Shown here piece after piece: positions 17,256-25,927 of a stretch of 64,000 nucleotides of DNA. The stretch is from an uncultured Alphaproteobacteria bacterium (lineage in GTDB: Bacteria; Pseudomonadota; Alphaproteobacteria; RF32; CAG-239). The notes under the pieces are model-generated. The model did no database searches. It was not told where the DNA came from and saw only the letters and a program-made list of their open reading frames with translations. How positions within the stretch are numbered: the stretch's first letter is position 1; every line of letters starts with the position of its first letter. The stretch spans positions 166,948 through 230,947 of the forward strand of contig CAKQMH010000002.1 in the NCBI GenBank assembly GCA_934254915.1, given 5' to 3'. The position numbers and the translations under genes were made by a program.

Positions 17256-17618
17256 CTATAATTTGCTTTTGGCGGTTAAACGAACCATTAAAGGTTTTTC
17301 GGATTCGCAGGCAATTTCCAATACTTCCTGCTCACGTTCAAAGACCAGCGTTTTATCTCTTTTGCCTTGATAAACCCAACCCATGTGCGGTAATGTATTG
17401 GTGTAAAACTGTTCGACTTTTTTAAATCCTACGCGGGTGCTGGTCAGCATTGCTTCAACTAAACGGCTTTCTTCATTGCCGAAACTTATGCTGTCATTCG
17501 GAATTTGTTTCATTCCGTCGGCAATCGGCACATCTTCCAAACCCTCAACAAAAACTTCCGCTTTAGCCGGTAGGGCCAAGCAAAGAGCAGCAATAAAAAT
17601 ATAAAACCGTTTTTTCAT
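17256..17618 (-). CDS. Small secreted protein, unknown function
   Basis: A 120-residue protein with signal peptide MKKRFYIFIAALCLALPAKA, cleaved before EVF. The mature part has FGNEESRLVEAML, VGFKKVEQFYTNTLPHMGW and LVFEREQEVLEIACESE; it looks like a small alpha/beta periplasmic domain. It lies between mutM (5 bases) and ech (10 bases) on the same strand, so it is almost certainly co-transcribed. I do not know its function; the position between mutM and ech is seen in other alphaproteobacteria, as far as I recall. Confidence 0.8.
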   Translation of the reverse strand: MKKRFYIFIAALCLALPAKAEVFVEGLEDVPIADGMKQIPNDSISFGNEESRLVEAMLTSTRVGFKKVEQFYTNTLPHMGWVYQGKRDKTLVFEREQEVLEIACESEKPLMVRLTAKSKL

Positions 17619-17623
17619 CTTTT

Positions 17624-18463
17624 TTACTTCTGTTTAATCGGGCAGAAAAAGCTGGAGCGTCCGGCCTGCACAATTTTTTGGATTCCGCCCGTTTGGTTAA
17701 TATCACAGGTGCAGTCAGGACATTTTTGCCCAGTTTTGTTGTAAACACAATGCAAATTTTGAAAATACCCCAGACTTCCGTCAGGTTTTTTATAATCGCG
17801 TAACGTCGAACCGCCGGCTTTTATGGCTTGTTGCAATACTTCGCGTACGGCTTGCAGCAAAACGCGACATTCTTCCTTTGTAACTTTATCTGCCTCGCGG
17901 GTGGGAAGGATTCGTGCTTTATACAGGCTTTCGGAGGCATAAATATTACCGATTCCGGTAATGATTTTTTGATCAAGCAAAGCTTCTTTAATCGGGATTT
18001 TTTTCTTTTGCAGTTTGGTATACAAAATTTCGGCCGTCAGTTTTTCATCAAAAGGTTCAAAACCGATATTGGCAAATAACGAACTTTTTTCCCAATCGGC
18101 TGTTTTAACATAAGTAAACAGCCCGAAACGCCGCGCATCATTATATGTCAGCCAGCCGTTAGCCGTTGACATTAAAATATGATCATGCTTTTCCGGCGGA
18201 TTCGGTCGTTCGTCGCTGATTTTGATTCTTCCGCTCATGCCCATATGCCAAATCAGGCTGTAGCCGTTGTCCAAATCAATGATTATATATTTGGCACGGC
18301 GGCGATACCCGTTTATCTTTGCTCCGACCGTTTTATCTTTAATATCGGCAGGAATCAGTGTTCGCAAATGATTGTTGCGGATAATTAAGTCTTTAATAAC
18401 ACATTTACCGATAGAATTGGCAATAGCGTTTTTTATGGTTTCGACTTCAGGCAGTTCTGGCAT
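17624..18463 (-). CDS. mutM: Formamidopyrimidine-DNA glycosylase with altered zinc finger
   Basis: A 279-residue Fpg that removes 8-oxoguanine and nicks the abasic site. The N-terminal MPELPEVET gives catalytic Pro2 and Glu3, with Lys58 in RRAKYI. The helix-two-turn-helix segment is ITGIGNIYASESLYKARI. The C-terminal zinc finger is unusual: CPDC is present, but the last pair reads CPIKQK in place of CPxCQ, so the fourth cysteine is lost. A spare cysteine lies nearby in CPDCTC. The ATG at 18463 gives the mature start that the family needs; the frame continues upstream but without family resemblance. Confidence 0.95.
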   Translation of the reverse strand: MPELPEVETIKNAIANSIGKCVIKDLIIRNNHLRTLIPADIKDKTVGAKINGYRRRAKYIIIDLDNGYSLIWHMGMSGRIKISDERPNPPEKHDHILMSTANGWLTYNDARRFGLFTYVKTADWEKSSLFANIGFEPFDEKLTAEILYTKLQKKKIPIKEALLDQKIITGIGNIYASESLYKARILPTREADKVTKEECRVLLQAVREVLQQAIKAGGSTLRDYKKPDGSLGYFQNLHCVYNKTGQKCPDCTCDINQTGGIQKIVQAGRSSFFCPIKQK

Positions 18464-18503
18464 ATTACAATCCTGATAAGTTATTTGTTTATGAGCATTA
18501 TAA

Positions 18504-19619
18504 ATGAAATTTGATATAATACAATTTATAAAAAAAATAAATTTAGCGATTCGTTTGGCGCAATTTGATTGTCTGTTTTTGCTTAAAGGTTTGCGCAGTT
18601 TTGCCGTCAGTGCAAAAATCGCTTCGGTCTTTCTGGTCAAAAATAATCTGCCGCCCGTTCAAAAGGTAACAGCTTTTCTGCAGCGCGAAAACAATGCCTT
18701 TTATAATCTGTTGTTTAGTGAAATTACGCTTCACAGCGATATTTGCGGTTTGGTCTTTTGTCCGCCGACAACATCTGAGGAACGTATTTTGTCGTCTAAC
18801 CGGCTTTTCCGTACGGCCGCCGTAATTGACTGGCTTTTTTGGCGCAAATTGTTGCGGGAGTTGGTGATTAAGGATTATCCGTGTTTGTCCGAACAATTGT
18901 CTTTTTTACCGCAGTTGGCAGAACTACTTGAGGATATGCGTTTTTACGGTGCGGAACTCGAAAGGCTTGGCGAATATACCAATCAAGAATCTTTTGCTTG
19001 CGAAGTGGCGGTTAATTGGCATTTAACCGACAAGCCGGAATTGTATTTGGATGTCATCGATTCGCAGGTTTTTATTTCCGAACTGAATTTTGAGGCGCAG
19101 GAAAATCTGTCCCGGCTTTATACTTTTTTGTTTTATGAAAAATCAGTTTTTGCCTCCTGCTTTTCCGGATTCGCGGTTGATGAAAATTCACGCGTGAATA
19201 TGCTCGATTTTGATTATTGGTATCCGGTCGATTCGTCTTTACGGCGCTATGCAGTTGACTACATCCGTCAGCAGGCCGCTCCGCAAAATATTTCCGAATG
19301 TCGGCTGCGTCGGAGTATCGAATTACTGCGCCGGTTTTGTCCGCTGGTTGATATTAACGCCGTTTTTGAAGAATGTTTTGCTCGCTATCCGCTGAATGTT
19401 CCGACCATGCCGGTTTCTGAACTTTCGACCGCTGAATTGCCGCCGGCGTCCGCTCCGCTGGCTTCATTTGCTTTTGCGGTTAAAGATGCCGCCCCGCAAG
19501 CCTTGTCTCATTTGCTGGAAGCTCCATCGCTTCATCGTGAGACCCAATTCCGCAAATCATCCCTGTGGTACTTTATTCCGTTGGTGTTGGCAATCTGTTT
19601 GCTGCTGAAGTTTTTCTAA
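18504..19619 (+). CDS. Hypothetical protein with C-terminal membrane anchor
   Basis: A 371-residue protein I do not recognise. It is mostly helical and rich in Leu, Phe and Arg, with a low-complexity Ala/Pro linker (about 315-340) and a single hydrophobic tail (LWYFIPLVLAICLLLKFF) that suggests tail anchoring in the inner membrane. The first ~15 residues are AT-rich and lack a ribosome binding site, so the true start may be further in. It is divergent from mutM, with 40 bases between. No catalytic motif is visible. Confidence 0.7.
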   Translation: MKFDIIQFIKKINLAIRLAQFDCLFLLKGLRSFAVSAKIASVFLVKNNLPPVQKVTAFLQRENNAFYNLLFSEITLHSDICGLVFCPPTTSEERILSSNRLFRTAAVIDWLFWRKLLRELVIKDYPCLSEQLSFLPQLAELLEDMRFYGAELERLGEYTNQESFACEVAVNWHLTDKPELYLDVIDSQVFISELNFEAQENLSRLYTFLFYEKSVFASCFSGFAVDENSRVNMLDFDYWYPVDSSLRRYAVDYIRQQAAPQNISECRLRRSIELLRRFCPLVDINAVFEECFARYPLNVPTMPVSELSTAELPPASAPLASFAFAVKDAAPQALSHLLEAPSLHRETQFRKSSLWYFIPLVLAICLLLKFF

Positions 19620-19689
19620 AAAGTCGTTGCCGCCGCTTTTGATTCAGGCTATACTCCATAGGTTATTTAGGATAAAACAAGGATTCGCA

Positions 19690-20238
19690 ATGCAAAAAAA
19701 AATTAAGCGCCGCAGCAAATATTATGCTCCTCAAAATGAGGGCTGCGAACGGGAGTGCGATTGTGTCGGCTGCCATGAAAGGGGGGAGTACCGCGCACCT
19801 AAAGACCGTAAGCTTAAAGAGTATTACTGGTTTTGTCTTAAACATGTTCAGGAATACAATGCTAAATGGAATTACTATGACGGTACAAGTCCTGACGAAG
19901 AGGCGGAAAATGAGCAGAAACGTACGCGCCGTTTTCGTTTCAGCAGCGGCGTAAAATATAATTTCGGTTTTGATGCTAAAGGTGATTTTCGCTTTTTTGA
20001 TGACTATAATCCGGATTTTTCTGCGGCTGACAGTCGGTTTTCAACGGCTGAAGATATCCAAAGCCTTAAAGTTATGGAACTGCAGGCTGAAGGTTTGACT
20101 TTGGATATTTTGAAAAAACAATATAAAAAGCTGGTAAAAAAATATCATCCCGATGTTAACCAAAATGATAAATCGGCGGAAGAGAAGTTTAAGCTCATCA
20201 GTGTGGCGTATAAGCACTTATCCCGCAAACTCACTTAG
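19690..20238 (+). CDS. J-domain protein with N-terminal Cys motif
   Basis: A 182-residue protein with its J domain at the C-terminus, HPD at residues 153-155 (KKYHPDVNQ). The N-terminal part has CERECDCVGCHERGEYRAP and YYWFCLKHVQEYNAKWNYY, a pattern I associate with a DnaJ-like family of alphaproteobacteria. It would act as a specialised DnaK co-chaperone; the cysteines may bind zinc. The ATG at 19690 was chosen because the upstream 21 codons look non-coding. It is one of three J-domain proteins in the window and does not carry the heat-shock promoter pattern seen before the others. Confidence 0.88.
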   Translation: MQKKIKRRSKYYAPQNEGCERECDCVGCHERGEYRAPKDRKLKEYYWFCLKHVQEYNAKWNYYDGTSPDEEAENEQKRTRRFRFSSGVKYNFGFDAKGDFRFFDDYNPDFSAADSRFSTAEDIQSLKVMELQAEGLTLDILKKQYKKLVKKYHPDVNQNDKSAEEKFKLISVAYKHLSRKLT

Positions 20239-20243
20239 ACTCA

Positions 20244-21065
20244 TTATTCGCGGAATAATTCATTTCGCTGGTATATTCCCGTACGCATTTTTTTCTTGGC
20301 GTTTGCCTTGTCGGTCATCTTTTTAACCTTCTTGTTTTCAACTTTGCGTCCGGATTTTACCAGAATTTTTTTAGCGATTTTTTTATCTTCGGTGTCTTTT
20401 CTGCCGGCATCAACAATTTCATCAATTTTCCAGCCTTCCAGAGCCTTAACTTTCGATTCGTCGGAAGCCAGAGCCAAAGCTTGGATACGTTTTATTCCAC
20501 GCAATAAGTTGATGGTTTCGGCATCAGACAGCCTTCGTCCTTTGATTTTAGCCTTGGTAGACAATTCGTCTTTCAGCACATTTTCATAAGTTTTGGAGTT
20601 AAGGCTCACATCAATCATATTTTTATTGATATTTTTTTTGCTGATGCCTTTAAGCCCCAAATCTTTACTGGCACGGTCCGCCATCGTAATGGCTTCCATT
20701 CGTCCGGCATTTTGCTGCATATTGATATTCTTTATGGTTTCTTGTTGTTTGAACTGGCGTTTTTCATCTTCGTGCAAGGCATTGTAAAGAGAATTGTTTA
20801 AATCCATTGCCGGCGCAAGCTGAAATTCATTTTCGTCTTCATCTTCGTCATCATCGTAAATATCTTTGATTTTTTTGCGGATTTTTTTCAGCCCCTTCGG
20901 CAGTTCGGACGGTTTGGGACTGAAGGCCTTGCTTAAGTTTTTCTTTTCTGTTGCCTCATATTGGATAGCTTGCTTGACATTAATTTTAAGTGTCAGGCGT
21001 TCTTTGTTTTCAAAGCTTTTTTTCTTCCACTCAATATTTGGGTTAATGTCGCTGTCTTCTTCCAT
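20244..21065 (-). CDS. Highly charged hypothetical protein
   Basis: A 273-residue soluble protein I do not recognise. It is rich in Lys, Glu and Asp, with an acidic run (IYDDDEDEDENEF, near 75-87), then helical repeats and a lysine-rich C-terminus (KKILVKSGRKVENKKVKKMT). It is likely elongated or partly disordered. The ATG at 21065 has GGAG six bases upstream. It lies 112 bases downstream of the PAS protein gene and convergent with the J-domain gene, whose stop is five bases from its own. Confidence 0.7.
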   Translation of the reverse strand: MEEDSDINPNIEWKKKSFENKERLTLKINVKQAIQYEATEKKNLSKAFSPKPSELPKGLKKIRKKIKDIYDDDEDEDENEFQLAPAMDLNNSLYNALHEDEKRQFKQQETIKNINMQQNAGRMEAITMADRASKDLGLKGISKKNINKNMIDVSLNSKTYENVLKDELSTKAKIKGRRLSDAETINLLRGIKRIQALALASDESKVKALEGWKIDEIVDAGRKDTEDKKIAKKILVKSGRKVENKKVKKMTDKANAKKKMRTGIYQRNELFRE

Positions 21066-21177
21066 TAAGCTCTCCGTTAAAAACAGAATCACATAATCTG
21101 TTATGCGCTATAACAATGTTGTCATATAATGTGCTTTTTGTCAAACAATAAGAAAACCGGCGATTCGATTACAAAAA

Positions 21178-22851
21178 TCAAGCTATAATTTTTTGGTATG
21201 TAATCATTATTGAGCCGTCAGAAAGCTTGGTCGAAGATACCTCAACATCATCAATTTCATTGCGATTAAGGATAAAGCTTTTGGTCGTCATGTCGAATAA
21301 ATGACTGATAATATCTTCTTTCAACTCTTTCCAGTTTTCGTCGTGGCTGAAAAATTGTTTTTGTGCCTCAATAAGTTCCTCAAGGCTTGGTTCGGTATCC
21401 AACAGTTTTTTAGACGCATTCCAAAGTTTAATATAGGCCTGATTATAAAATTTCAAATGTCCGTCATTACCGATGATGATTACGGCATCAAACAAATTGT
21501 TCAGCATTTCACTCTGAATTGACAACAAGGCGTTATAAGCGCTGGTCGCTTCCAGCCGGTCGGAAATATCTTCATAAGCAAAAATCAATCCTCCCATCGG
21601 ATGTGGAGCGCGTACTCGACGCAGAGTCTTGCCGTTCGGCAGATGCAGCATATCTTCTTTCGGCTCAATAATGCGTGAAAATTCTTTTTGTTCGTCGTTT
21701 TTGAGCAATGTGTAATCTGGAACTTCCGGCAGCAGGCGTTTTTCTCTGATGATATCCAAAAACATCGAATAGCTTGGCATATTTTCAAGCCATGTCTCGT
21801 CAAGATTCCATAAGCCGGCAAATGATTTATTGTAAAAAGCCAGTTTCAGTTTTTCATTAAAGACAGCAAAAGCCGTTCCCAATGTTCCCAAAATTTCCAA
21901 TTGCGCATTTTGATGCAGTTTCAGGTTACGTTTTAAATCATCAAGCTCTGTTATGTCGATTAACGCTCCGGCCGTGCATATTTTATCCAAATCCTCATGA
22001 AATGGCGATTCGAAAACTTCCATCACCAATCGTTGCCCGCCTTTGACAACATTGACGACGCCGGTTTTGGTTTTGTTGGTTGTGTGGGCTATTTTGGCCA
22101 ACTCTTGCGAGATATTATCACCGTTGCTGTTGGTTATTTCATTGTCTTCGGGATTTTCGGTTTTTTGTTCCAAAAATTCTTCATATTTTTTATTAAAGCG
22201 GCGGAGTTTCAAATTATTGTCCCGCAGCCAAATCGGGAATGGAATGTTGTCAATCAGGTCTTCTAATTGTCGCTGTTTATCGCCGGCTTGTTTTTTTTCT
22301 TCTTCCAGCTTGGTTATTTTACCGGTTTCAAAGCTCACATCGCGAAACCAAATCATATCACAATAGACATTACCGTCGCTGCCGCTTATTCTCGAGCCGG
22401 ACAGACGTAAAAATTTGTTGTTGTTTTTGAGTGCAAAATCATCATCAAAAGAAACGCCGTCTTCTCGAAGCAAACTGACGTATTTAAGAATCTTTTTGAT
22501 ATCGTCTTTATAAAAATTTTTCAAAATATCTTCGAATGCGGATTTAGTTCCTTCCGGCAGATTCAAAATAATTGCCAGTCGCCGCGAGCAGCGCTCGACA
22601 ATTTTTTTGCGCGGGTCATTTACTTTTTGATCGGGGTAGATAAAGGCAAAATATCCGTCTTTTGAAGCATATAATGTTTCAGCATAACGTTCGCGGTCGC
22701 GATTCAGAAAATAATTTTTTTGTTTCAGTCGTAAGATTTTGAACAGCTGCCCGATTAATATCATCAGCAGCAAAACCATAATCGCCCCGCAAATATACCA
22801 TAATTCGGGAGCCGCATAATACATATCGCTGAGTAGAGCTATATCAATCAT
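21178..22851 (-). CDS. Membrane PAS-domain protein, DivL/sensor-kinase-like but without kinase
   Basis: A 557-residue protein with one membrane helix (WYICGAIMVLLLMILIGQLF, about 17-37) followed by at least three PAS-like domains: LIDNIPFPIWLRDNNLKLRRFN, LGTAFAVFNEKLKLAFYN and LFDAVIIIGNDGHLKFYN. The last two match the pattern of alphaproteobacterial multi-PAS sensor kinases such as DivL relatives. Those continue into a phospho-acceptor helix and ATPase; this one stops after DGSIMITYQ. No H, N or G box is present. The ATG at 22851 was preferred over a longer frame up to 22941. It is divergent from tsaB. Confidence 0.8.
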   Translation of the reverse strand: MIDIALLSDMYYAAPELWYICGAIMVLLLMILIGQLFKILRLKQKNYFLNRDRERYAETLYASKDGYFAFIYPDQKVNDPRKKIVERCSRRLAIILNLPEGTKSAFEDILKNFYKDDIKKILKYVSLLREDGVSFDDDFALKNNNKFLRLSGSRISGSDGNVYCDMIWFRDVSFETGKITKLEEEKKQAGDKQRQLEDLIDNIPFPIWLRDNNLKLRRFNKKYEEFLEQKTENPEDNEITNSNGDNISQELAKIAHTTNKTKTGVVNVVKGGQRLVMEVFESPFHEDLDKICTAGALIDITELDDLKRNLKLHQNAQLEILGTLGTAFAVFNEKLKLAFYNKSFAGLWNLDETWLENMPSYSMFLDIIREKRLLPEVPDYTLLKNDEQKEFSRIIEPKEDMLHLPNGKTLRRVRAPHPMGGLIFAYEDISDRLEATSAYNALLSIQSEMLNNLFDAVIIIGNDGHLKFYNQAYIKLWNASKKLLDTEPSLEELIEAQKQFFSHDENWKELKEDIISHLFDMTTKSFILNRNEIDDVEVSSTKLSDGSIMITYQKIIA

Positions 22852-22950
22852 TGTTGCTGTGCTAAAAAAGTTTAAAAAACATTGTTTCTTTACGGATTCT
22901 AGTATATAAAAAACATTAATTAAACCGAATTTTTCAAACAAGTGGAAAAG

Positions 22951-23616
22951 ATGTACAGTTTAGCTTATGATACTACCGGTGCGCAGTGTGCCGTTATTTT
23001 GCAAAAAGATAACCAAATTTTGAGCCGCTATACCGAACTTATGGACTTTGGACAGGCCGAAGTCCTAATCCCGCAATTACAAAAGATGTTTGCGGATGCC
23101 GACCTGCAATTCTGCGACTTAAATCTGTTGACGGTTTGCGTCGGTCCGGGGTCTTTTACCGGCGTGCGTGCCGCCATTGCCGCGGCCAGAGCTTTTTCGA
23201 TTGCCTGCCTGCAGCTGTCCGTATGCGGAGTTTCGGCTTTTGAGGCTTATGCTTTGTCTTTTGATGAAGAAGAATTGGCTGAACGCAATGCAGTGATTAT
23301 CGAAACTAAACGGGATGATTTTTATTATCAGGCTTTTGATCGTGACTTAAAAAGCCTTACTCCGCCGCAGGCTCTTGATTATGATTCGCTCAGAGCTGAC
23401 TTGCGTCATCATAAAGTTTCGCTGGTTGGTGACGGGGTTGAACGCTTTTTGTCGCGGCCCAGCGGTTTGAGCCTGCATTGTATCAAAATGCCGGAGGCTT
23501 TGCCGATTGAAAATCTGGCGGCTGCCGGTTTGCGCCGCTTTGCTCAAAAACAGCTGGATTTCCCAAAGCCGCTTTATTTGCGCGCTCCGGATGTTTCGTT
23601 ACCCAAAGCTAAATAA
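22951..23616 (+). CDS. tsaB: tRNA threonylcarbamoyladenosine biosynthesis protein TsaB
   Basis: A 221-residue member of the TsaD/TsaB ASKHA family, needed with TsaD and TsaE to make t6A37 in ANN-reading tRNAs. The N-terminal strand MYSLAYDTTG and the hallmark VGPGSFTGVRAAIAAARAFS are clear. I chose the ATG at 22951 over a GTG three codons upstream because the family normally starts directly at this strand and GGA lies ahead. Its 3' end overlaps the convergent coiled-coil gene by eight bases. tsaE and tsaD are not in the window. Confidence 0.93.
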   Translation: MYSLAYDTTGAQCAVILQKDNQILSRYTELMDFGQAEVLIPQLQKMFADADLQFCDLNLLTVCVGPGSFTGVRAAIAAARAFSIACLQLSVCGVSAFEAYALSFDEEELAERNAVIIETKRDDFYYQAFDRDLKSLTPPQALDYDSLRADLRHHKVSLVGDGVERFLSRPSGLSLHCIKMPEALPIENLAAAGLRRFAQKQLDFPKPLYLRAPDVSLPKAK

Positions 23617-25036
23617 AGTTATATACGGCGGCATTTTTCTGACTGAGAATCTTTTGAATGGTTTGCTGAATCTCGTCTTTCTGATGTGATTCGATAATTT
23701 CAACAATCTCCATTTCCTGTTTATCAAGATGACGATTGATGCCCAAAGAGTCGTAATATTGTTTACTGCTGTTGTATAATTTGGCCGCTTGCAGACTGTT
23801 ACCCTGATCATAAAGATACTGTGACATCATCTTATTGGCATTGGCTACTTGGCGGGCATAAATATCTTCGTCAGCCTGTTTTAATACATTTTGATAAGCC
23901 CATATCGCTTTGTTGTTCGATTCGGCGCGGGCGTACATATCGCCAACCCGGCTCCAGGCATTAATATTGTTGGGGTAAAGTTCAATAGCCAGCTCAAAAG
24001 CTCCGGTTGCCAGATGAATATCGTTTATTGCCGCCAGACTGCCGAATACGCAGGCTTGGTTAGACACATCTTTGAAAAGCTCTTCCCGCTTCGTCAGGGC
24101 GGTGGTGTTGGTGCTGCGGTCAATGTTGTAGTCCATTAATGTTTCCGTCATTGCCAGTGCCAAAGTCGGATCGCCCTGCGCTAAATGATAAAGGGCATCA
24201 TCTTCCCGTGGAAAATTATCATGCTTATCCAAATGGTCGAATTGTCCGTTCACACACAGATTAATAAACTCTTTTATCGCTTCGATTGTTTGCAAAATAT
24301 CATCTTCGGTATTTTTGCCCTGATTGCGAAACATCACCGTTTGCGCAATTTTCAAATCATCAACTCCGCGGCCGATCATATCAATGATTAAACCTAATAA
24401 ATCGGATAAATCTTTTTTGGTCTGACGATAAGATAAAATGTCGACACTCAGATTCTGCGGTGCGTTTTCAACTTCTTTGAGCTTGCCTTTGGCCCAATCC
24501 AAATCCACAACCATAGCGGATTTGATTTCGGCGGCATTGCGTTCAGCCTGGCGCTGGGTTTCTTCATTTTTGCGCTTTTCAATTTGTTTTTCTTCCTGCC
24601 GGCGGGATTGTTGATTTAGTTTTTCTTCTTCTAATTTCTTCTTTTTTTCGTTCTGCTCAAACATTTCTTTTTCGGCGCGTGCCATTTCCAGCTCTTTTTG
24701 CAGTTCTTTTTCCAACTCCCGCTCACGTTCCTGATCTTCCATAAATTGGTTAAGCCGTTCGGCATCATCGTCATTAAAAATGTCGTCTTCGTCATCAGTT
24801 TTTTGCGGTTTTTGATTGTCGCTGCGCAAAAAAGCGACAATTGATTTCACATAGATGATAATAATCAAAAACAAAAACAGAATAAATGCCAACAGCATCA
24901 AGATGATAGAGGCCATACGCAAATTATTTGCCCCCGACAGATAATTGTCGATAATCGAGGCAACGGTGTCAAGATTATTTGAAACGGAGCTTAAGATTCC
25001 TCCCACTGTCATAATTGCTGCTATTTGTTCCTGCAT
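23609..25036 (-). CDS. Membrane-anchored coiled-coil/TPR protein
   Basis: A 475-residue protein of unknown function. One membrane helix (MASIILMLLAFILFLFLIIIIYV, about 41-63, first 20 quoted loosely) is followed by an acidic stretch and a long charged coiled coil (about 85-175, rich in E, K, Q and R). A helical C-terminal half carries TPR-like units such as AFELAIELYPNNINAWSRVG and AIWAYQNVLKQ. It is probably an inner-membrane scaffold facing the cytoplasm. It lies convergent with tsaB and divergent from the EEP-like membrane gene. A second TPR membrane gene lies 0.9 kb further on. Confidence 0.8.
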   Translation of the reverse strand: MQEQIAAIMTVGGILSSVSNNLDTVASIIDNYLSGANNLRMASIILMLLAFILFLFLIIIIYVKSIVAFLRSDNQKPQKTDDEDDIFNDDDAERLNQFMEDQERERELEKELQKELEMARAEKEMFEQNEKKKKLEEEKLNQQSRRQEEKQIEKRKNEETQRQAERNAAEIKSAMVVDLDWAKGKLKEVENAPQNLSVDILSYRQTKKDLSDLLGLIIDMIGRGVDDLKIAQTVMFRNQGKNTEDDILQTIEAIKEFINLCVNGQFDHLDKHDNFPREDDALYHLAQGDPTLALAMTETLMDYNIDRSTNTTALTKREELFKDVSNQACVFGSLAAINDIHLATGAFELAIELYPNNINAWSRVGDMYARAESNNKAIWAYQNVLKQADEDIYARQVANANKMMSQYLYDQGNSLQAAKLYNSSKQYYDSLGINRHLDKQEMEIVEIIESHQKDEIQQTIQKILSQKNAAVYNFI

Positions 25037-25144
25037 ATTTTATTTCAAACCATTTACAAATAAGAAAATTCACACTACAATATGCTGACATATGAAATAT
25101 TATACTGCACAGCATTTAAAGACAATATTTAAAATAGATTAAAA

Positions 25145-25927
25145 ATGGGTTACTTTAGTCAAAGAAAACGGCGTGAGCGCGAAAAAATATTCCTCAAAGT
25201 GATGACTTCGCTTATCGGTATATATACGTTCTTGCTCTTTTTCCATTCTCTTGACAATGGTTTTATTGTCGGCGTCAAAAATTATCTGTTTCAGGCTTAT
25301 CTGCTGACATTGTGCATTTTGTTTATGGCTTTATATTTGGAACGCTGGCTTAGTGGCTTGTTTCTGCTTGCTTTTTTGCTGGTGCAATACACCAATCTTT
25401 CTTCAACGGCTAATTTGTTCTTTAACCGCGAAGTTCCCGACAAACATCATATCAATCTCACTTACCAAAAGGGCGAACCTTTGTTGGTCGAGGCCAAGGG
25501 GCATATTCTGCTGCGTTCGGGACATCTTAATTTAAGCGAAAATCTTCAGGCCGGATTTATCACCTTTGAAAAAAATCAAAATGTGTTTACGGTTATTGAT
25601 GTTGATTTTTCAAAAGTTTCCGCTCAAAGCCGCAAAACAGCCTATGAGCAGCTGCGTAAATTCATTGTTATGCAGGATGATCCGGTTATTATCATCGGTG
25701 ATTTTGCCGAGACCCCGTGGGCTAAAATGTTTAAGAAATTCTTGCTTGATACGGAATTGGAAGTAAAAAATAAGGTTTTGTTGTTTGACAACAATCGGCG
25801 GTTCAATCCGTTTGTCGTACCGACTTTTTATGTCCTGGCTTTTAATAATGTCGGAGTTAATGACATTGAGTTTCAGGCTGTTGATAATGAGCCTTTGAAA
25901 GTCAGAGCATTTTTGGGCTTTTATTAA
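25145..25927 (+). CDS. Membrane protein with degenerate EEP-like domain
   Basis: A 260-residue protein. A basic N-terminus is followed by three hydrophobic segments within residues 19-98, then a soluble domain. That domain has PVIIIGDFAETPWAKMFKKFL, which resembles the GDFN block of endonuclease/exonuclease/phosphatase proteins of the YafD type, where membrane helices also precede the domain. The asparagine of GDFN is replaced, and the early metal-binding glutamate and the final SDH motif are missing, so catalysis is unlikely. It overlaps the convergent TPR gene by four bases. Confidence 0.72.
   Translation: MGYFSQRKRREREKIFLKVMTSLIGIYTFLLFFHSLDNGFIVGVKNYLFQAYLLTLCILFMALYLERWLSGLFLLAFLLVQYTNLSSTANLFFNREVPDKHHINLTYQKGEPLLVEAKGHILLRSGHLNLSENLQAGFITFEKNQNVFTVIDVDFSKVSAQSRKTAYEQLRKFIVMQDDPVIIIGDFAETPWAKMFKKFLLDTELEVKNKVLLFDNNRRFNPFVVPTFYVLAFNNVGVNDIEFQAVDNEPLKVRAFLGFY

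Noticed and set aside
18464..18640. N-terminal extension of mutM
   Set aside because: Fpg needs Pro2 as catalytic residue, so the start must be at 18463.
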